A DNA stretch of 64,000 nt from an uncultured Psychrobacter sp. (GCF_947500265.1 NZ_CANMRN010000003.1:372001-436000); one strand, 5' to 3'; numbered from the stretch's first letter, positions 36,932-48,229 are shown. Notes: a model not told the origin generated them from the letters alone. Made by a program: numbers and translations.

Positions 36932-37816
36932 CTATTCATCATCTGCTAATTGCTGCTCGGCAAAGTAGATGAATGCCTGCATATACGAGCGCATATCGCC
37001 TGCATCATAGCTATCACCACGCATGGTCGTGACATGGACACCATATTCACTAATGAGCGCGTCAATCGCATCTGTCAGCTGAATCTCACCACCGACAGAT
37101 GCTTTAGTATTGGCTAGATAATCAAATATCTTATTGCTAAATATATAGCGCCCTACCACAGCCAGATTTGAAGGAGTATCAGCTAAATTAGGCTTTTCTA
37201 CAAAACCAGCCACTTTAAAGCTAGCATTAATATTTATTTCTTCATCAATGTCATTAGTATCGCTGATCTTTTCATCTAGTTGAGCAATACCGTATTTATG
37301 TACGTCTTCATCCGCTACTTGATCAACCAATATCTGTGAGTGACCATCTGTAGCAAACTGATCTAACATAAAAGCCAAATTGTCAGCTGACATATCAGTG
37401 GTAAATGGATCAAGCACGACATCAGGCAATAATACGGCAAAATCATGCTCACCAATGATTGGTCGCGCTGCCAGTACTGCATGTCCCAAACCTAACGCCT
37501 TACCTTGACGTATCATCGACACAGTCACATCTTCTGGCAACCAATTTAAGCTATCAGCCAACTCATCTTTGCCTTTATGACGTAATTGATTATCCAATTC
37601 AGCATTGATATCAAAGTAGTTTTCTATCGCGCTTTTTTGTGCATGACCGACCAAGACAATATGCTTAATACCCGCAGCGATAGCCTCTTCAACCACGTAG
37701 TGAATAGCAGGACGATTGCCAAGCGGTAACAACTCTTTTGGCACAGATTTCGACAATGGCAACATACGGGTGCCAAAGCCTGCAACAGGAATAACGGCGT
37801 GAGTGATTTTTTTCAT
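36932..37816 (-). CDS. galU: UTP-glucose-1-phosphate uridylyltransferase GalU
   Basis: A 294-residue nucleotidyltransferase that makes UDP-glucose. The N-terminal signature VIPVAGFGTRMLPLSKSVPK binds UTP, followed by ELLPLGNRPAIHYVVEEA; FAVLLPDVVLD holds the metal-binding aspartates, and GFVEKP and GEIQLTDAIDAL complete the set. Length agrees with the family (about 300). It lies between galE and pgi on one strand, the order seen at the non-variable end of many Moraxellaceae polysaccharide loci. Confidence 0.97.
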   Translation of the reverse strand: MKKITHAVIPVAGFGTRMLPLSKSVPKELLPLGNRPAIHYVVEEAIAAGIKHIVLVGHAQKSAIENYFDINAELDNQLRHKGKDELADSLNWLPEDVTVSMIRQGKALGLGHAVLAARPIIGEHDFAVLLPDVVLDPFTTDMSADNLAFMLDQFATDGHSQILVDQVADEDVHKYGIAQLDEKISDTNDIDEEININASFKVAGFVEKPNLADTPSNLAVVGRYIFSNKIFDYLANTKASVGGEIQLTDAIDALISEYGVHVTTMRGDSYDAGDMRSYMQAFIYFAEQQLADDE

Positions 37817-37885
37817 ATAAATAAGACTGTTTCAAAAGTTAAGTGAGAATAAGGTAGTAAATAAACGATGATAGCTTAACAAATA

Positions 37886-38944
37886 TCAAGATACATTATA
37901 TCCATTTGGGTTCATGCTCTGCCAACGCCATGTATCTCGACACATATCAGCAATCGATAATTCAGCTTGCCACCCTAACAGTGTTTTCGCTTTATAGGCA
38001 CTGGCATAGCAACTGGCGATATCCCCTGCACGACGTTGTGCAAACTGATAAGGAATAGCCTGTCCAGATACCTCAGAAAATGCAGATACCAATTCTAATA
38101 CAGACGTACCTTTGCCAGTACCTAAGTTAATAGGTAAAAAACCTACTGAGTTTTGCATCGTGCTATCTTCATTTAGACTGATTTTTTTATCTAGATAATT
38201 TAGTGCAGCCACATGACCTTGAGCCAAATCAGTGACATGAATAAAGTCACGGACACCTGTTCCATCGACAGTAGGATAATCATTACCAAAGATACTGAGC
38301 TTATCAAGTTTGCCGACGGCCACTTGAGAAATATAAGGCATCAAGTTGTTAGGAATGGCATTAGGGTCTTCGCCAATCTGTCCTGATGGATGCGCGCCTA
38401 CTGGATTAAAGTATCTAAGAGCAATCAGGTTCCAGCTGCCATCAGACACCGCTAAGTCTTCTAATATATGCTCGACAGCAAGCTTACTTTGTCCATAAGG
38501 ATTGGTACAAGAACGCTTCGAGCTCTCATCGATGGGTAAGGATTCAGGATCACCATAGACAGTGGCAGATGATGAAAAAACTATATTCTTAACGCTATAC
38601 TCTGCCATAACTTCTAATAAGGTTATGGTGCCGCTGACATTGTTATTGTAATACAGCAATGGCTTTGCTACTGACTCCCCAACTGCTTTTAACCCAGCAA
38701 AGTGAATCACGCCAAAGAATTCATGTGAAGCAAAAACTTGTCTTAGCATTTCAGCATCGCGGATATCCCCTTCGATAAACTCAATTGTTTGTCCAATAAG
38801 CGTAGAGACACGGTTAATTGCTTCACGGCTACTATTAGATAGGTTATCGTATACCACAACTTCATAACCTGCTTCATGCAATGCTATACAAGTATGCGAA
38901 CCGATATATCCAGCACCGCCAGTAACTAGTATCTTGTTTTTCAT
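37886..38944 (-). CDS. galE: UDP-glucose 4-epimerase GalE
   Basis: A 352-residue extended SDR epimerase interconverting UDP-glucose and UDP-galactose. The NAD loop GGAGYIGSHTCIAL starts near residue 8, the catalytic Ser-x24-Tyr-x3-Lys set is in FSSSATVYGD and NPYGQSK, and RDFIHVTDLAQGHVAAL near 240 and RRAGDIASCYA near 305 are typical of GalE/Gne. Acceptance of N-acetylated sugars cannot be judged here. First gene of the galE-galU-pgi-ugd-like group; a terminator separates it from sucD upstream. Confidence 0.95.
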   Translation of the reverse strand: MKNKILVTGGAGYIGSHTCIALHEAGYEVVVYDNLSNSSREAINRVSTLIGQTIEFIEGDIRDAEMLRQVFASHEFFGVIHFAGLKAVGESVAKPLLYYNNNVSGTITLLEVMAEYSVKNIVFSSSATVYGDPESLPIDESSKRSCTNPYGQSKLAVEHILEDLAVSDGSWNLIALRYFNPVGAHPSGQIGEDPNAIPNNLMPYISQVAVGKLDKLSIFGNDYPTVDGTGVRDFIHVTDLAQGHVAALNYLDKKISLNEDSTMQNSVGFLPINLGTGKGTSVLELVSAFSEVSGQAIPYQFAQRRAGDIASCYASAYKAKTLLGWQAELSIADMCRDTWRWQSMNPNGYNVS

Positions 38945-38960
38945 AAGAGATTCAGATATA

Positions 38961-38990
38961 AAAAAGACACCCCATTTTAGGGGTGTCTTA
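38961..38990 (-). terminator. Terminator of the sucCD transcript
   Basis: Stem GACACCCC/GGGGTGTC with a 6-base loop; read on the minus strand it is followed by a run of six T. It lies 47 bases beyond the sucD stop, before galE. Confidence 0.85.
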
Positions 38991-39036
38991 TCAGTAATTC
39001 AATAGAGTTTTAGTAGTTAGTAGACTAATGCCTATC

Positions 39037-39912
39037 TTACCAACCAGTAACTTCTTTTAGCTTATCGCCAAGTTTAGATGGGTCACGTGTGTACGCGATA
39101 CCAGCATCTTCAAACGCTTTGAACTTCTCTTCAGCAGTACCTTGACCACCAGAGATGATAGCGCCAGCATGACCCATACGCTTACCTTCTGGAGCAGTAA
39201 CACCAGCGATATAACCAACCACTGGCTTAGTTACATGGTCTTTGATGTAAGCAGCAGCTTCTTCTTCAGCAGTACCACCAATCTCACCGATTAGGATGAT
39301 AGCTTCAGTTTGTGGATCAGCTTCAAACAGTTTCAATGCGTCAATCTGGTTCATACCAGGGATAGGATCACCACCGATACCGATACAAGTTGACTGACCA
39401 AAACCAAGCTTAGTAGTTTGAGCTACGGCTTCATAAGTCAACGTACCAGAGCGTGAGATGATACCTACTTTACCTGGCTGATGGATATGGCCTGGCATGA
39501 TGCCGATTTTGCATTGACCTGGAGTGATAACGCCTGGGCAGTTAGGACCAACTAAACGCACGTCGCCAGCTTCTTCAAGATAGCGTTTTGCTTTTAGCAT
39601 ATCGATAGTCGGTACGCCTTCAGTGATCACAACGATCAACTTAACGCCAGCATCGATTGCTTCAACGATAGAATCTAGTACAAATGGTGCTGGTACGTAG
39701 ATAACAGAAGCGTCAGCTTGAGTCGCTTCCATGGCCTCGCTCATAGTGTTGAATACTGGTAGGCCTAGGTGCGTTTGACCGCCTTTACCTGGCGTTACAC
39801 CACCAACTACTTTTGTACCGTATTCGATGGCTTGTTCAGAATGGAACGTACCATTTTTACCAGTAAAACCTTGTACCAATACTTTGGTATCTTTATCGAT
39901 TAATACACTCAT
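39037..39912 (-). CDS. sucD: Succinyl-CoA synthetase alpha subunit SucD
   Basis: The 291-residue alpha subunit of succinyl-CoA ligase, carrying CoA binding and the phosphohistidine. Visible: [15 protein letters not shown] (CoA-binding loop), [12 protein letters not shown], the [10 protein letters not shown] segment, [20 protein letters not shown] and [17 protein letters not shown] with the active-site His. The open frame extends 31 codons upstream but [14 protein letters not shown] at 39912 with AAGGA 7 bases ahead is the right start. It follows sucC and forms the alpha/beta pair. Confidence 0.97.
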   Translation of the reverse strand: MSVLIDKDTKVLVQGFTGKNGTFHSEQAIEYGTKVVGGVTPGKGGQTHLGLPVFNTMSEAMEATQADASVIYVPAPFVLDSIVEAIDAGVKLIVVITEGVPTIDMLKAKRYLEEAGDVRLVGPNCPGVITPGQCKIGIMPGHIHQPGKVGIISRSGTLTYEAVAQTTKLGFGQSTCIGIGGDPIPGMNQIDALKLFEADPQTEAIILIGEIGGTAEEEAAAYIKDHVTKPVVGYIAGVTAPEGKRMGHAGAIISGGQGTAEEKFKAFEDAGIAYTRDPSKLGDKLKEVTGW

Positions 39913-40063
39913 TATATTTTCCTTGTATTCGGTTGTCTTGTAACAGTGGCCTTTATAACTATTGTTATCTAATTTTAATAACCAATCTTTATTATAAATA
40001 ACCACTATTACGATTTGACTACTATGCTTAAGCGCCTATCTCTAAACGCTTATATTTAAAGAC

Positions 40064-41230
40064 TTACGCTTTAACAGCATCGACAATTTTTTGAGCCGCG
40101 TCAGATAAACCTTGAGCTGAAATCAATTTCAGACCAGACTCTTCTAGGATTTGTGCGCCTAGCTCAGCGTTGTTACCTTCTAAACGAACAACAACTGGTA
40201 CTTGTACGTCAACTTCTTTAATAGCAGCGATAATAGCTTCTGCAATCATGTCACAACGTACGATACCGCCGAAGATGTTGATTAGAACGCCTTCAACACT
40301 GCTGTCTTCTAGGATAATTTTGAACGCTTCAACAACGCGATCTTTAGTTGCGCCGCCGCCAACGTCCAAGAAGTTAGCAGGCTTGCCGCCATACAATTTG
40401 ATGATGTCCATGGTCGCCATTGCAAGACCAGCACCGTTAACCATACAACCGATGTTACCTTCTAGAGCAACATAGTTTAGGTCAAATTCAGCTGCTTTAA
40501 GCTCACGCTCGTTCTCTTGAGTCTTGTCTTGTAGCGCTGCGATTTTTGGCAGACGATATAGTGCGTTTGAGTCGATACCGATTTTGCCATCAACACAAAC
40601 GATTTCGCCATTTTCACGAACAGCTAATGGGTTGATTTCCATTAGAGCAAAGTCGTTTTCAACGAATGCTTTATAAGCGCCAGTCATCAATTTAACGAAT
40701 TGATTGATTTGCTTACCTTCTAGACCAAGTTTGAACGCAACGTCGCGCGCTTGGAAAGGCATTAAACCAACTAAAGGATCAACATTTACTTTAAAGATTT
40801 TTTCTGGAGTGCTGTGTGCTACTTCTTCGATATCTACACCACCTTCGGTAGATGCCATGAAAGTTACACGACGAGTTGCACGATCAACGACTGCGCCAAG
40901 ATATAGCTCAGTTTGTACTGGATACATATCTTCTGCAACTAATACGAAGTTTACTGGCTGGCCATCAGCATCAGTCTGGAACGTTACTAGGTTAGTACCG
41001 ATCAGCTCTTCAGCAACTTGCTTAGCTTCTTCACGAGTTTTAACCAGCTTTACACCACCAGCTTTACCGCGACCACCAGCATGTACTTGCGCTTTAATTA
41101 CCGCAATGTCAGTTGGGGTTTTATCAAAAGCTGCAGCAGCTTCTTCGCCGTTATGAGCGATAATGCCTTCTTGAATTGGCAAACCGTAGCTTTTTAATAG
41201 CTCTTTTGCTTGATACTCATGTAAATTCAT
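40064..41230 (-). CDS. sucC: Succinyl-CoA synthetase beta subunit SucC
   Basis: The 388-residue ATP-grasp beta subunit that binds nucleotide and succinate. The N-terminus [18 protein letters not shown], the [17 protein letters not shown] nucleotide loop, EINPLAV metal site and the [18 protein letters not shown] and FLDVGGGA segments are diagnostic. Length equals E. coli SucC (388). It lies about 160 bases beyond lpd and 150 bases before sucD on the same strand, all part of the 2-oxoglutarate/succinate block. Confidence 0.98.
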   Translation of the reverse strand: MNLHEYQAKELLKSYGLPIQEGIIAHNGEEAAAAFDKTPTDIAVIKAQVHAGGRGKAGGVKLVKTREEAKQVAEELIGTNLVTFQTDADGQPVNFVLVAEDMYPVQTELYLGAVVDRATRRVTFMASTEGGVDIEEVAHSTPEKIFKVNVDPLVGLMPFQARDVAFKLGLEGKQINQFVKLMTGAYKAFVENDFALMEINPLAVRENGEIVCVDGKIGIDSNALYRLPKIAALQDKTQENERELKAAEFDLNYVALEGNIGCMVNGAGLAMATMDIIKLYGGKPANFLDVGGGATKDRVVEAFKIILEDSSVEGVLINIFGGIVRCDMIAEAIIAAIKEVDVQVPVVVRLEGNNAELGAQILEESGLKLISAQGLSDAAQKIVDAVKA

Positions 41231-41388
41231 TGATTGTATCCTTTATTTTTTACAATTAATAAAAAGTGAAATCAAGTGCGTACATACACATACTAATCAT
41301 ACGTCTGACGCACTCATGATTGTGGTATCACCAAGATAGCGATACCCCAATCAGGTTGTAAATCGATAATAACTAAACGAGCAACTAC

Positions 41389-42843
41389 TTATTTCTTACG
41401 CTTTTTGCGCTGGATAGCGTGAATAGCACGACCATCTGCAGATAGAGCAGCTTCATGTACTGCTTCTGAAATAGTTGGATGAGCAAACGTCATCAACTGC
41501 AAGTCTTCAATGCTAGAAACAAATTCCATCGCGATCATACCTTGATGGACGATATCACCAGCACCAGCAGCGATAGCATGCATACCTAATAGACGATCTG
41601 TTTTCGCATCAGCAACTACTTTTACAGAACCTTGCGCTTCGCTTTGCGCTAATGCACGACCGTTAGCAGCTAAGTTGAAAGAACCTGTTTTAACTTCATA
41701 GCCAGCTTCTTCAGCTTCTTGCTCAGTCAAACCTACCCATGCGATTTCTGGATGAGTATAAATGACATTGATGATAGTGTCATAGTTAACTTGAGGTTTT
41801 TCGCCATGAATACGCTCAACAGCCATCATGCCTTCTTCCATAGCTTTATGCGCAAGCATAGGACCACGGACCAAATCACCGATAGCATAAACGCCATCAA
41901 GATTGGTTTTGCACTGGTCATTAACATCGATAAGGCCACGTTCAGTCAACGTGATACCGCTGTCTTCGCCAAGCAGTTTTTCAGAATAAGCGCGACGACC
42001 AACACAAACGATCAGCTTGTCGAAGCTCTCTTCAGAAGACTCGCCTTTGCTTTCGCTAGTGACGACAACTTGGTCACCTTGTACTTCAGCATTGGTTACT
42101 TTGGTATCGACACGGATATCAAGACCTTGCTTCTTCAGCATTTTTCCGGCTTCTTTTGAGATGTCTTTGTCAGCAGCAGCTAAGAAGCTAGGAAGTGCTT
42201 CATATACCACTACTTCTGCACCTAGACGACGCCATACTGAACCAAGCTCAAGACCGATAACACCAGCACCGATAACGCCTAGACGCTTAGGTACTTCAGT
42301 GAAATCAAGTGCGCCAGTTGAATCAACAATGCGGTCACCGTCAGTTTTGGCAACAGGAATCTCGATAGGCACAGAACCTGCCGCAAGAATGACGTTCTTA
42401 GCAGTGATCGTCGTTTCGCTTTCATCTTCTAGAGCAGTAAATTTGACTTTTTTGTCAGCGCCTTTACCGTCGACCAATGTGCCCCAGCCTTGTAGCCAGT
42501 CAACACCATTGCCTTTTAGCAACGCAGCAACACCACCAGTCAACTGCTTAACAATACCTTCTTTACGCTCTATCATTTTTTCGATATTGATAGCAACGTC
42601 ACCAGTACTGATACCGTGTTCGTCAAGGTCATGCTTAGTAGCTTCGTAACGATGTGAGCTGTCAAGTAGGGCTTTTGATGGGATACAACCAACGTTTAAG
42701 CAAGTACCACCAAGTGCTGGCTCGCCTTTATAAACGCGCTTTTCGATACAAGCAACACTCATACCAAGCTGGCCTGCACGAATAGCTGCTTCGTAACCAC
42801 CAGGACCGCCGCCGATGACGACTAAATCATAATTGTCTTTCAT
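41389..42843 (-). CDS. lpd: Dihydrolipoyl dehydrogenase (E3)
   Basis: A 484-residue FAD disulfide reductase that reoxidises lipoyl groups of 2-oxoacid dehydrogenases. The FAD loop [17 protein letters not shown] is near residue 7, the redox-active pair is in [15 protein letters not shown] (about 47-61), the NAD domain has [17 protein letters not shown] near 190, and the C-terminal [13 protein letters not shown] holds the catalytic His-Glu. Placement between sucB and sucC marks it as the E3 of the 2-oxoglutarate complex; use by other complexes is possible. Confidence 0.97.
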   Translation of the reverse strand: MKDNYDLVVIGGGPGGYEAAIRAGQLGMSVACIEKRVYKGEPALGGTCLNVGCIPSKALLDSSHRYEATKHDLDEHGISTGDVAINIEKMIERKEGIVKQLTGGVAALLKGNGVDWLQGWGTLVDGKGADKKVKFTALEDESETTITAKNVILAAGSVPIEIPVAKTDGDRIVDSTGALDFTEVPKRLGVIGAGVIGLELGSVWRRLGAEVVVYEALPSFLAAADKDISKEAGKMLKKQGLDIRVDTKVTNAEVQGDQVVVTSESKGESSEESFDKLIVCVGRRAYSEKLLGEDSGITLTERGLIDVNDQCKTNLDGVYAIGDLVRGPMLAHKAMEEGMMAVERIHGEKPQVNYDTIINVIYTHPEIAWVGLTEQEAEEAGYEVKTGSFNLAANGRALAQSEAQGSVKVVADAKTDRLLGMHAIAAGAGDIVHQGMIAMEFVSSIEDLQLMTFAHPTISEAVHEAALSADGRAIHAIQRKKRKK

Positions 42844-43059
42844 AGTACGTTCCTATTTTTAATTGTATGTGTCATTTAAACTGGTTGTTATCTCGCTGAT
42901 AGATCAGCGTTATCTACACTGGATAGTTAATACACTATATCAATGAGATAGACTCACTCATCGATAATCGATAGCGAGTCACCATTATTAAATTTATTTA
43001 AATACAGTTATCAGCGCATCAAGTGATCACTGATTCATAAAAATCATTATCTATACCAA

Positions 43060-43098
43060 AGTTAAAAAGCTTGTATCAGCGGTTGCCAATACAAGCTT
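43060..43098 (-). terminator. Hairpin terminator/attenuator between sucB and lpd
   Basis: Ten-base inverted repeat AAGCTTGTAT (43067-43076) and ATACAAGCTT (43089-43098) with a 12-base loop. On the minus strand it starts 7 bases beyond the sucB stop and is followed by a T5 run. The weak stem suggests partial read-through into lpd. Confidence 0.65.
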
Positions 43099-43104
43099 AA
43101 AAGC

Positions 43105-44352
43105 TTACAGGTCTAGTAGTAGCATTGCAGGGTCTTCGACCAACTCTTTGATAGTTACCAAGAACTGTACTGCTTCTTTACCATCGATCATACGATGGTC
43201 ATAAGATAGCGCTAGGTACATCATTGGTAAGATTTCAACTTTGCCATCGACTGCCATTGGGCGATCATTGATAGCATGCATACCTAGGATAGCAGTTTGT
43301 GGTGGGTTCAAGATAGGTGTTGACATCAATGAACCAAATACACCACCGTTAGAGATAGTGAAAGTACCGCCAGTCATGTCTTCTAGACCAAGCTTACCTT
43401 GCTGTGCTTTACCGCCAAACTCACGGATTGTGCTTTCAACGTCAGCCATACTCATGCGATCAGTATCACGTAGTACTGGAACAACCAAGCCACGATCTGA
43501 AGATACTGCTACACCGATATCATAGAAACCATGATAAACAATGTCATCGCCATCTAGTGAAGCGTTTACTGCTGGGAAGCGTTTTAGCGCTTCTGTCGCT
43601 GCTTTTACGAATAACGACATAAAGCCTAAACGTACGCCATGACGTTTTTCAAACTTCTCTTTGTACTTAGCGCGCATGTCCATCAATGGCTTCATGTTCA
43701 CTTCGTTAAACGTCGTCAACATCGCAGTATCTTGTGATGCTGATAATAGACGCTCAGCAACACGCTTACGAAGACGAGTCATTGGAACACGTTTTTCAGT
43801 ACGCTCACCCATCGATTCAGCAACTGGACGGCCGCTATCAGACTTGATACTGCTGTCTGATTTCAATGTTGGATTAGCCATATCAGTTTTGGTTACACGA
43901 CCACCGCGACCGCTACCTTCAACTTCTTTAGGATCTACGCCTGACTCTTTTGCTGCTTTACGAACTGCTGGGCTTTGATCTTTATGATCAGCTTCGCCTT
44001 TCTTATCTGTTGCTTGAACAGGCTCGCCACCATCAGCAGCTTGCTTTGCTTGAACTGGCGCAGCTGGTTGGTCTGGATCTACTGCTGGCGCTTCTTCTGC
44101 ACTAGCACCAGCACTTGCACCGGCTTCAAACTGAGCGATAAGCTCATCAGACAATACAGTATCGTCAACTTGCTTTACGATTTTGGTCAATACACCATCA
44201 TCAGGTGCTACAACTTCTAATACAACTTTATCAGTTTCAATTTCAGCCAATAGGTCATCACGATTAACTTGTTGACCTTCAGTGACGTGCCACTCAACGA
44301 TTGTGCCATCGGCAACCGATTCTGGAAAAACGGGGGCTTTGATGTCAGCCAT
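43105..44352 (-). CDS. sucB: 2-oxoglutarate dehydrogenase E2, dihydrolipoyl succinyltransferase
   Basis: A 415-residue E2 core protein. One lipoyl domain (about 1-80) carries the lipoylated Lys in [11 protein letters not shown] (about residue 43). An Ala/Pro/Asp/Gln-rich linker follows, then the peripheral E1/E3-binding domain [20 protein letters not shown] (about 130-155) and the catalytic domain with [14 protein letters not shown] near the C-terminus. Order and length match SucB (405 in E. coli). It sits 150 bases beyond sucA. Confidence 0.97.
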   Translation of the reverse strand: MADIKAPVFPESVADGTIVEWHVTEGQQVNRDDLLAEIETDKVVLEVVAPDDGVLTKIVKQVDDTVLSDELIAQFEAGASAGASAEEAPAVDPDQPAAPVQAKQAADGGEPVQATDKKGEADHKDQSPAVRKAAKESGVDPKEVEGSGRGGRVTKTDMANPTLKSDSSIKSDSGRPVAESMGERTEKRVPMTRLRKRVAERLLSASQDTAMLTTFNEVNMKPLMDMRAKYKEKFEKRHGVRLGFMSLFVKAATEALKRFPAVNASLDGDDIVYHGFYDIGVAVSSDRGLVVPVLRDTDRMSMADVESTIREFGGKAQQGKLGLEDMTGGTFTISNGGVFGSLMSTPILNPPQTAILGMHAINDRPMAVDGKVEILPMMYLALSYDHRMIDGKEAVQFLVTIKELVEDPAMLLLDL

Positions 44353-44506
44353 CGATATACTCCTTAGATTTGGATATTCATACTTATTATTAAGTCGTGA
44401 TAGGCAGTCAGTAGTTTTCTAATAACTTTGCTTATATTTTATTAAAAAACACTGACTGTCATCGCCTGATTCATTTATCTTCTATAATCTTTGATTAGAC
44501 AAGGTG

Positions 44507-47383
44507 TTACTGAGCTAATTCATCAACACTTATGCCAAGGCCACCAGCAATGAGTGCTTGCTGTTGTTGAGCATGCAGTTTCGGTGATCCTGTTGCAGGG
44601 GCTGCACTAGGAGGACGCGCTACTGGCTCCATGACTTTTGCTTTGGTTGGGTGCGGTACGACAATACGGAACATATGCGGTGCTAAATAGTACCAAGCGC
44701 CTTGGTTCAATGGCTCTTCTTGCGTCCATACGATTTCAGTTAGGTTGCTGTATTTTTCGATTTCAGCGATTAAGCGAGTCTCTGGCAATGGATACAATTG
44801 CTCAATACGAACGATAGCCACATGATCAAGACCTAATGCACGGCGCTGCTCTAATAAGTCATAATAAACCTTACCACCACATAGAACCATACGAGTCACT
44901 TTATCTGCGTTGTGATCATCCATCTCTGGCAATACCGTCTCAAACTTACCATTAGCAAGCTCTTCTAGATTAGAAGTCGCTAGCTTATGACGCAATAAGC
45001 TCTTTGGTGACATAACGATCAACGGCTTACGGATAGGACGTACTGCCTGACGACGTAATGCATGATAAATTTGCGCAGGAGTCGTTGGCGTAATAACCTG
45101 CATGTTGTCTTCAGCACATAGCTGTAAGAAGCGCTCTAGACGTGCAGATGAATGCTCAGGGCCTTGACCTTCAAAGCCATGTGGTAACAACATCGTCAAA
45201 CCACAAACACGCTGCCATTTGGTCTCGCCGCTTGAGATAAACTGGTCAATCACAACCTGAGCACCGTTAACGAAATCACCAAACTGTGCTTCCCAAACGA
45301 TCAATGCGTTCGGTACGGTGGTCGCATAGCCATATTCAAAGGCTAGTACCGCTTCTTCTGACAACAATGAATTGTAAGTAGCAAAGCGTGCTTGATTTTC
45401 GCTCAAATGAGACAACGGCACATACATGCTGCCATCATTGACATTGTATATTTCACTATGACGATGTGAGAAAGTACCACGGCCTACATCTTCACCAGTA
45501 ATACGTACTAGTACGCCGTCGTTATCGACCAATGATGCATACGCCAATGTCTCAGCTGCACCCCAGTTAAGAGGCTCTTCGCCCGTTTGCATCGCTAGAC
45601 GCTGCTCAACGACTTTTTGAACCTGACGCTGTAGCTTATAACCTTCTGGCATTTCGGCCATACGGCGTCCATAGCCTTTAAGCTTTTCAATATCAACACT
45701 GGTATCCCAGTCATCAACCAAGTCATGACCTAGATAAGGTTTCCAATCTACAAATAACTGCTCGTTAGGCTCTTGAACCAATGAGCTAACAACATAATCA
45801 CCACGGTCTAACGACTCACGATAATCATCTTCGTACTGTTTCTCTTCTTCGGCATTCAAGATACCTTCTGCGATAAGTTTTTGCGCATAAAGAGTACGAG
45901 TAGTCGGAAGCTTCTTAATAACAGCGTACATCAATGGCTGAGTTGCAGATGGCTCATCTGCCTCGTTATGGCCATTACGGCGATAGCAGAACAAATCAAT
46001 GATGATGTCTTTGTCAAACTTATGACGATAATCTAATGCTAACTGAGCGGCAAATACGACTGCTTCAGGATCATCACCGTTTACATGTAGGATAGGAGCA
46101 TGAACCATCTTGGCAACGTCAGTACAATATTCAGTTGAACGAACATCTTCTTGACGGCTAGTAGTAAAGCCAACTTGGTTATTAATCACGATATGCACAG
46201 TACCGCCAGTGGTATAAGCACGGGTCTGTGACATTTGGAAAGTTTCTTGAACCACACCTTGACCAGCAAAAGCAGCATCACCATGAATCACGATAGGTAA
46301 TACTGAATTACCACCAGTATTATCTAGTAATGGCTGATCATTACGACGTACTTGACGGGCACGTACTGAGCCTTGTAGTACTGGCGCGACAATTTCAAGA
46401 TGCGATGGGTTAAATGCTAAAGCCAAATGCGCTTCGCCACCTGGTGTCATCACATTAGATGAAAAACCATTGTGGTATTTAACGTCACCTGAGCCTTTTT
46501 CTGGCTGTACTTTACCATCAAACTCATCAAACAAGTCTGCAGGGTTTTTACCTAAAATGTTGACTAATAGGTTTAGACGGCCACGGTGAGCCATACCAAT
46601 GACCATTTCTTTGGTGCCATATCCACCAGCACGTTGAATGATTTCATTGATCGCAGGAATAAAGCTTTCACCACCTTCCAAACCAAAACGTTTAACACCC
46701 GTATATTTACGAGCAAGATATTTTTCTAGACCTTCGGCCGCCGTTAAACGCTCAAGAATAGATAAACGTTTTTCTTTATCGAATTTGATATAGCCTAGAT
46801 TGGTTTCTAGGTATTCTTCCATCCAGCGTTTTTCTGTACTGGTGGTAACGTGCATATACTCGACACCGATATGACCACAGTAAACACGTTCCATGATTTC
46901 GATGATTTCGCGCAATGTCGCTTCATCTTTACCAATGACTAAATCATTGGTCGGGAATACGGTATCGAGATCAGCTTCTGACAAATTATGATAAGCAAGC
47001 GTTAAGTCTTCTACTTCTGCACGTGGATGCAAATCTAAAGGATCAAGCTTGGCACGGCGATGACCGCGACGACGGTATGCTGAGATTAATTGCTGTACGC
47101 CCATCTGCTTAGGATCACAGTTGGCAGAGCTGCTAGAGTCGGTATCAGTACTACTACTTTTATTTGCCGTTTGATTACGAGCAAGTAGTAAGAACTGATC
47201 TTTGATAGCGTTGTGCTGAGCATCGTTCTGCGACTTATACTGTTCAAAGTATGTTTGCCAGTCAGTATCAACACTATCAGGGTCTGTTAGGTATTGCTCG
47301 TAGAGAGCTTCTATATAGTTGGCGTTATCGGCAGCCAGTTCGGTATGTACTTGGCCAGATTTTTCTTTGGTTATACTATTCAT
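44507..47383 (-). CDS. sucA: 2-oxoglutarate dehydrogenase E1 (SucA)
   Basis: A 958-residue thiamin diphosphate enzyme that decarboxylates 2-oxoglutarate. N-terminal E2-binding helix (NYIEALYEQYLTDPDSVD), the SAYRRRGHRRAKLDPL segment, ThDP-binding GDAAFAGQGVVQETF and NNQVGFTTS in the middle, and the transketolase-type pyrimidine domain with GEDVGRGTFSHRH. Length compares with 933 in E. coli. First gene of the sucAB-lpd-sucCD order; promoter must lie in the long spacer upstream. Confidence 0.98.
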   Translation of the reverse strand: MNSITKEKSGQVHTELAADNANYIEALYEQYLTDPDSVDTDWQTYFEQYKSQNDAQHNAIKDQFLLLARNQTANKSSSTDTDSSSSANCDPKQMGVQQLISAYRRRGHRRAKLDPLDLHPRAEVEDLTLAYHNLSEADLDTVFPTNDLVIGKDEATLREIIEIMERVYCGHIGVEYMHVTTSTEKRWMEEYLETNLGYIKFDKEKRLSILERLTAAEGLEKYLARKYTGVKRFGLEGGESFIPAINEIIQRAGGYGTKEMVIGMAHRGRLNLLVNILGKNPADLFDEFDGKVQPEKGSGDVKYHNGFSSNVMTPGGEAHLALAFNPSHLEIVAPVLQGSVRARQVRRNDQPLLDNTGGNSVLPIVIHGDAAFAGQGVVQETFQMSQTRAYTTGGTVHIVINNQVGFTTSRQEDVRSTEYCTDVAKMVHAPILHVNGDDPEAVVFAAQLALDYRHKFDKDIIIDLFCYRRNGHNEADEPSATQPLMYAVIKKLPTTRTLYAQKLIAEGILNAEEEKQYEDDYRESLDRGDYVVSSLVQEPNEQLFVDWKPYLGHDLVDDWDTSVDIEKLKGYGRRMAEMPEGYKLQRQVQKVVEQRLAMQTGEEPLNWGAAETLAYASLVDNDGVLVRITGEDVGRGTFSHRHSEIYNVNDGSMYVPLSHLSENQARFATYNSLLSEEAVLAFEYGYATTVPNALIVWEAQFGDFVNGAQVVIDQFISSGETKWQRVCGLTMLLPHGFEGQGPEHSSARLERFLQLCAEDNMQVITPTTPAQIYHALRRQAVRPIRKPLIVMSPKSLLRHKLATSNLEELANGKFETVLPEMDDHNADKVTRMVLCGGKVYYDLLEQRRALGLDHVAIVRIEQLYPLPETRLIAEIEKYSNLTEIVWTQEEPLNQGAWYYLAPHMFRIVVPHPTKAKVMEPVARPPSAAPATGSPKLHAQQQQALIAGGLGISVDELAQ

Positions 47384-48229
47384 AATAATCGTCTATTTGA
47401 TAGATAAATGAATGGAATCGTGCTTATTATTGTGTCAGTCGTTGTATGCTCAGGTAGTTAGACAATGTGTCATATCCTGTTAAATACTGTTCGATAAAAC
47501 ACTTTTATCCCTAAGTATTGCCATCACCATAGAATATTGCTGTCATTGTCTACAAGAGCAAGTGATGCTAAATAGTGGTAACAAGTCTTATTGCAATACC
47601 CGTCTAAAAATAAAACTATTTGTGAACGCTCAGTTTTCTTATCTAGCTCGTTTCACAACATTAATTTATATATACTTCTTTGAGTCATAACCAATCCATT
47701 AATGATAAGCTATTAATAGATAATTATATTTTCAGCTAACCTATAAACTGGTTATTGATGCTGAATTACTCTAAATTTGCTGATAAATCCTGCCTTTTCA
47801 GACAGACATACATTGCTGTATAGATTATCATGCCCATTTTTTGCGACATAGTTTGTTTGTTCAATACTAGGTATTTATGTAATGAATATCTATCATCAAT
47901 TATAAACGCATAATCATTGTGCGCATAGTATTTTAGCCTGATAATGTCATATTCTGCTCAAACGGCACATATTAATCGTCAAAAAGACGCTTTGATCATC
48001 TCATCAAATACCAAATACAATTATACCAAAATTCGACTATGTCTATATTCGATTATATAGGGTGATTGTCTATATATTATTTCTTCTTACATACAACCAA
48101 CGTATTGACCATACAGTTTTACTCTTAAATCATTTAATACCTATTTTTCAATAGGCTAAATTCATCATACTTTTAAATGACGAGTTAGCTATAAAAGTAG
48201 TAAACCTATACATCAGCTTTTTAACTAAC
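47384..48229. other. Long non-coding spacer upstream of sucA
   Basis: About 850 AT-rich bases between the sdh terminator and sucA, with no open frame of note. It probably contains the sucA promoter and regulatory DNA; I recognise no specific site. Confidence 0.45.

Noticed and set aside
40704..41156. 150-codon open frame opposite sucC
   Set aside because: Shadow of sucC codon bias; no domain features.
42017..42649. 210-codon plus-strand open frame opposite lpd
   Set aside because: Antisense shadow of a strongly conserved gene; its translation is Ser/Thr/Pro-rich without motifs and has no ribosome-binding site.
44391..44465. Inverted repeat CAGTCAGT/ACTGACTG between sucA and sucB
   Set aside because: Only 8 bp with a 38-base loop and no T-run; too weak for a terminator call.
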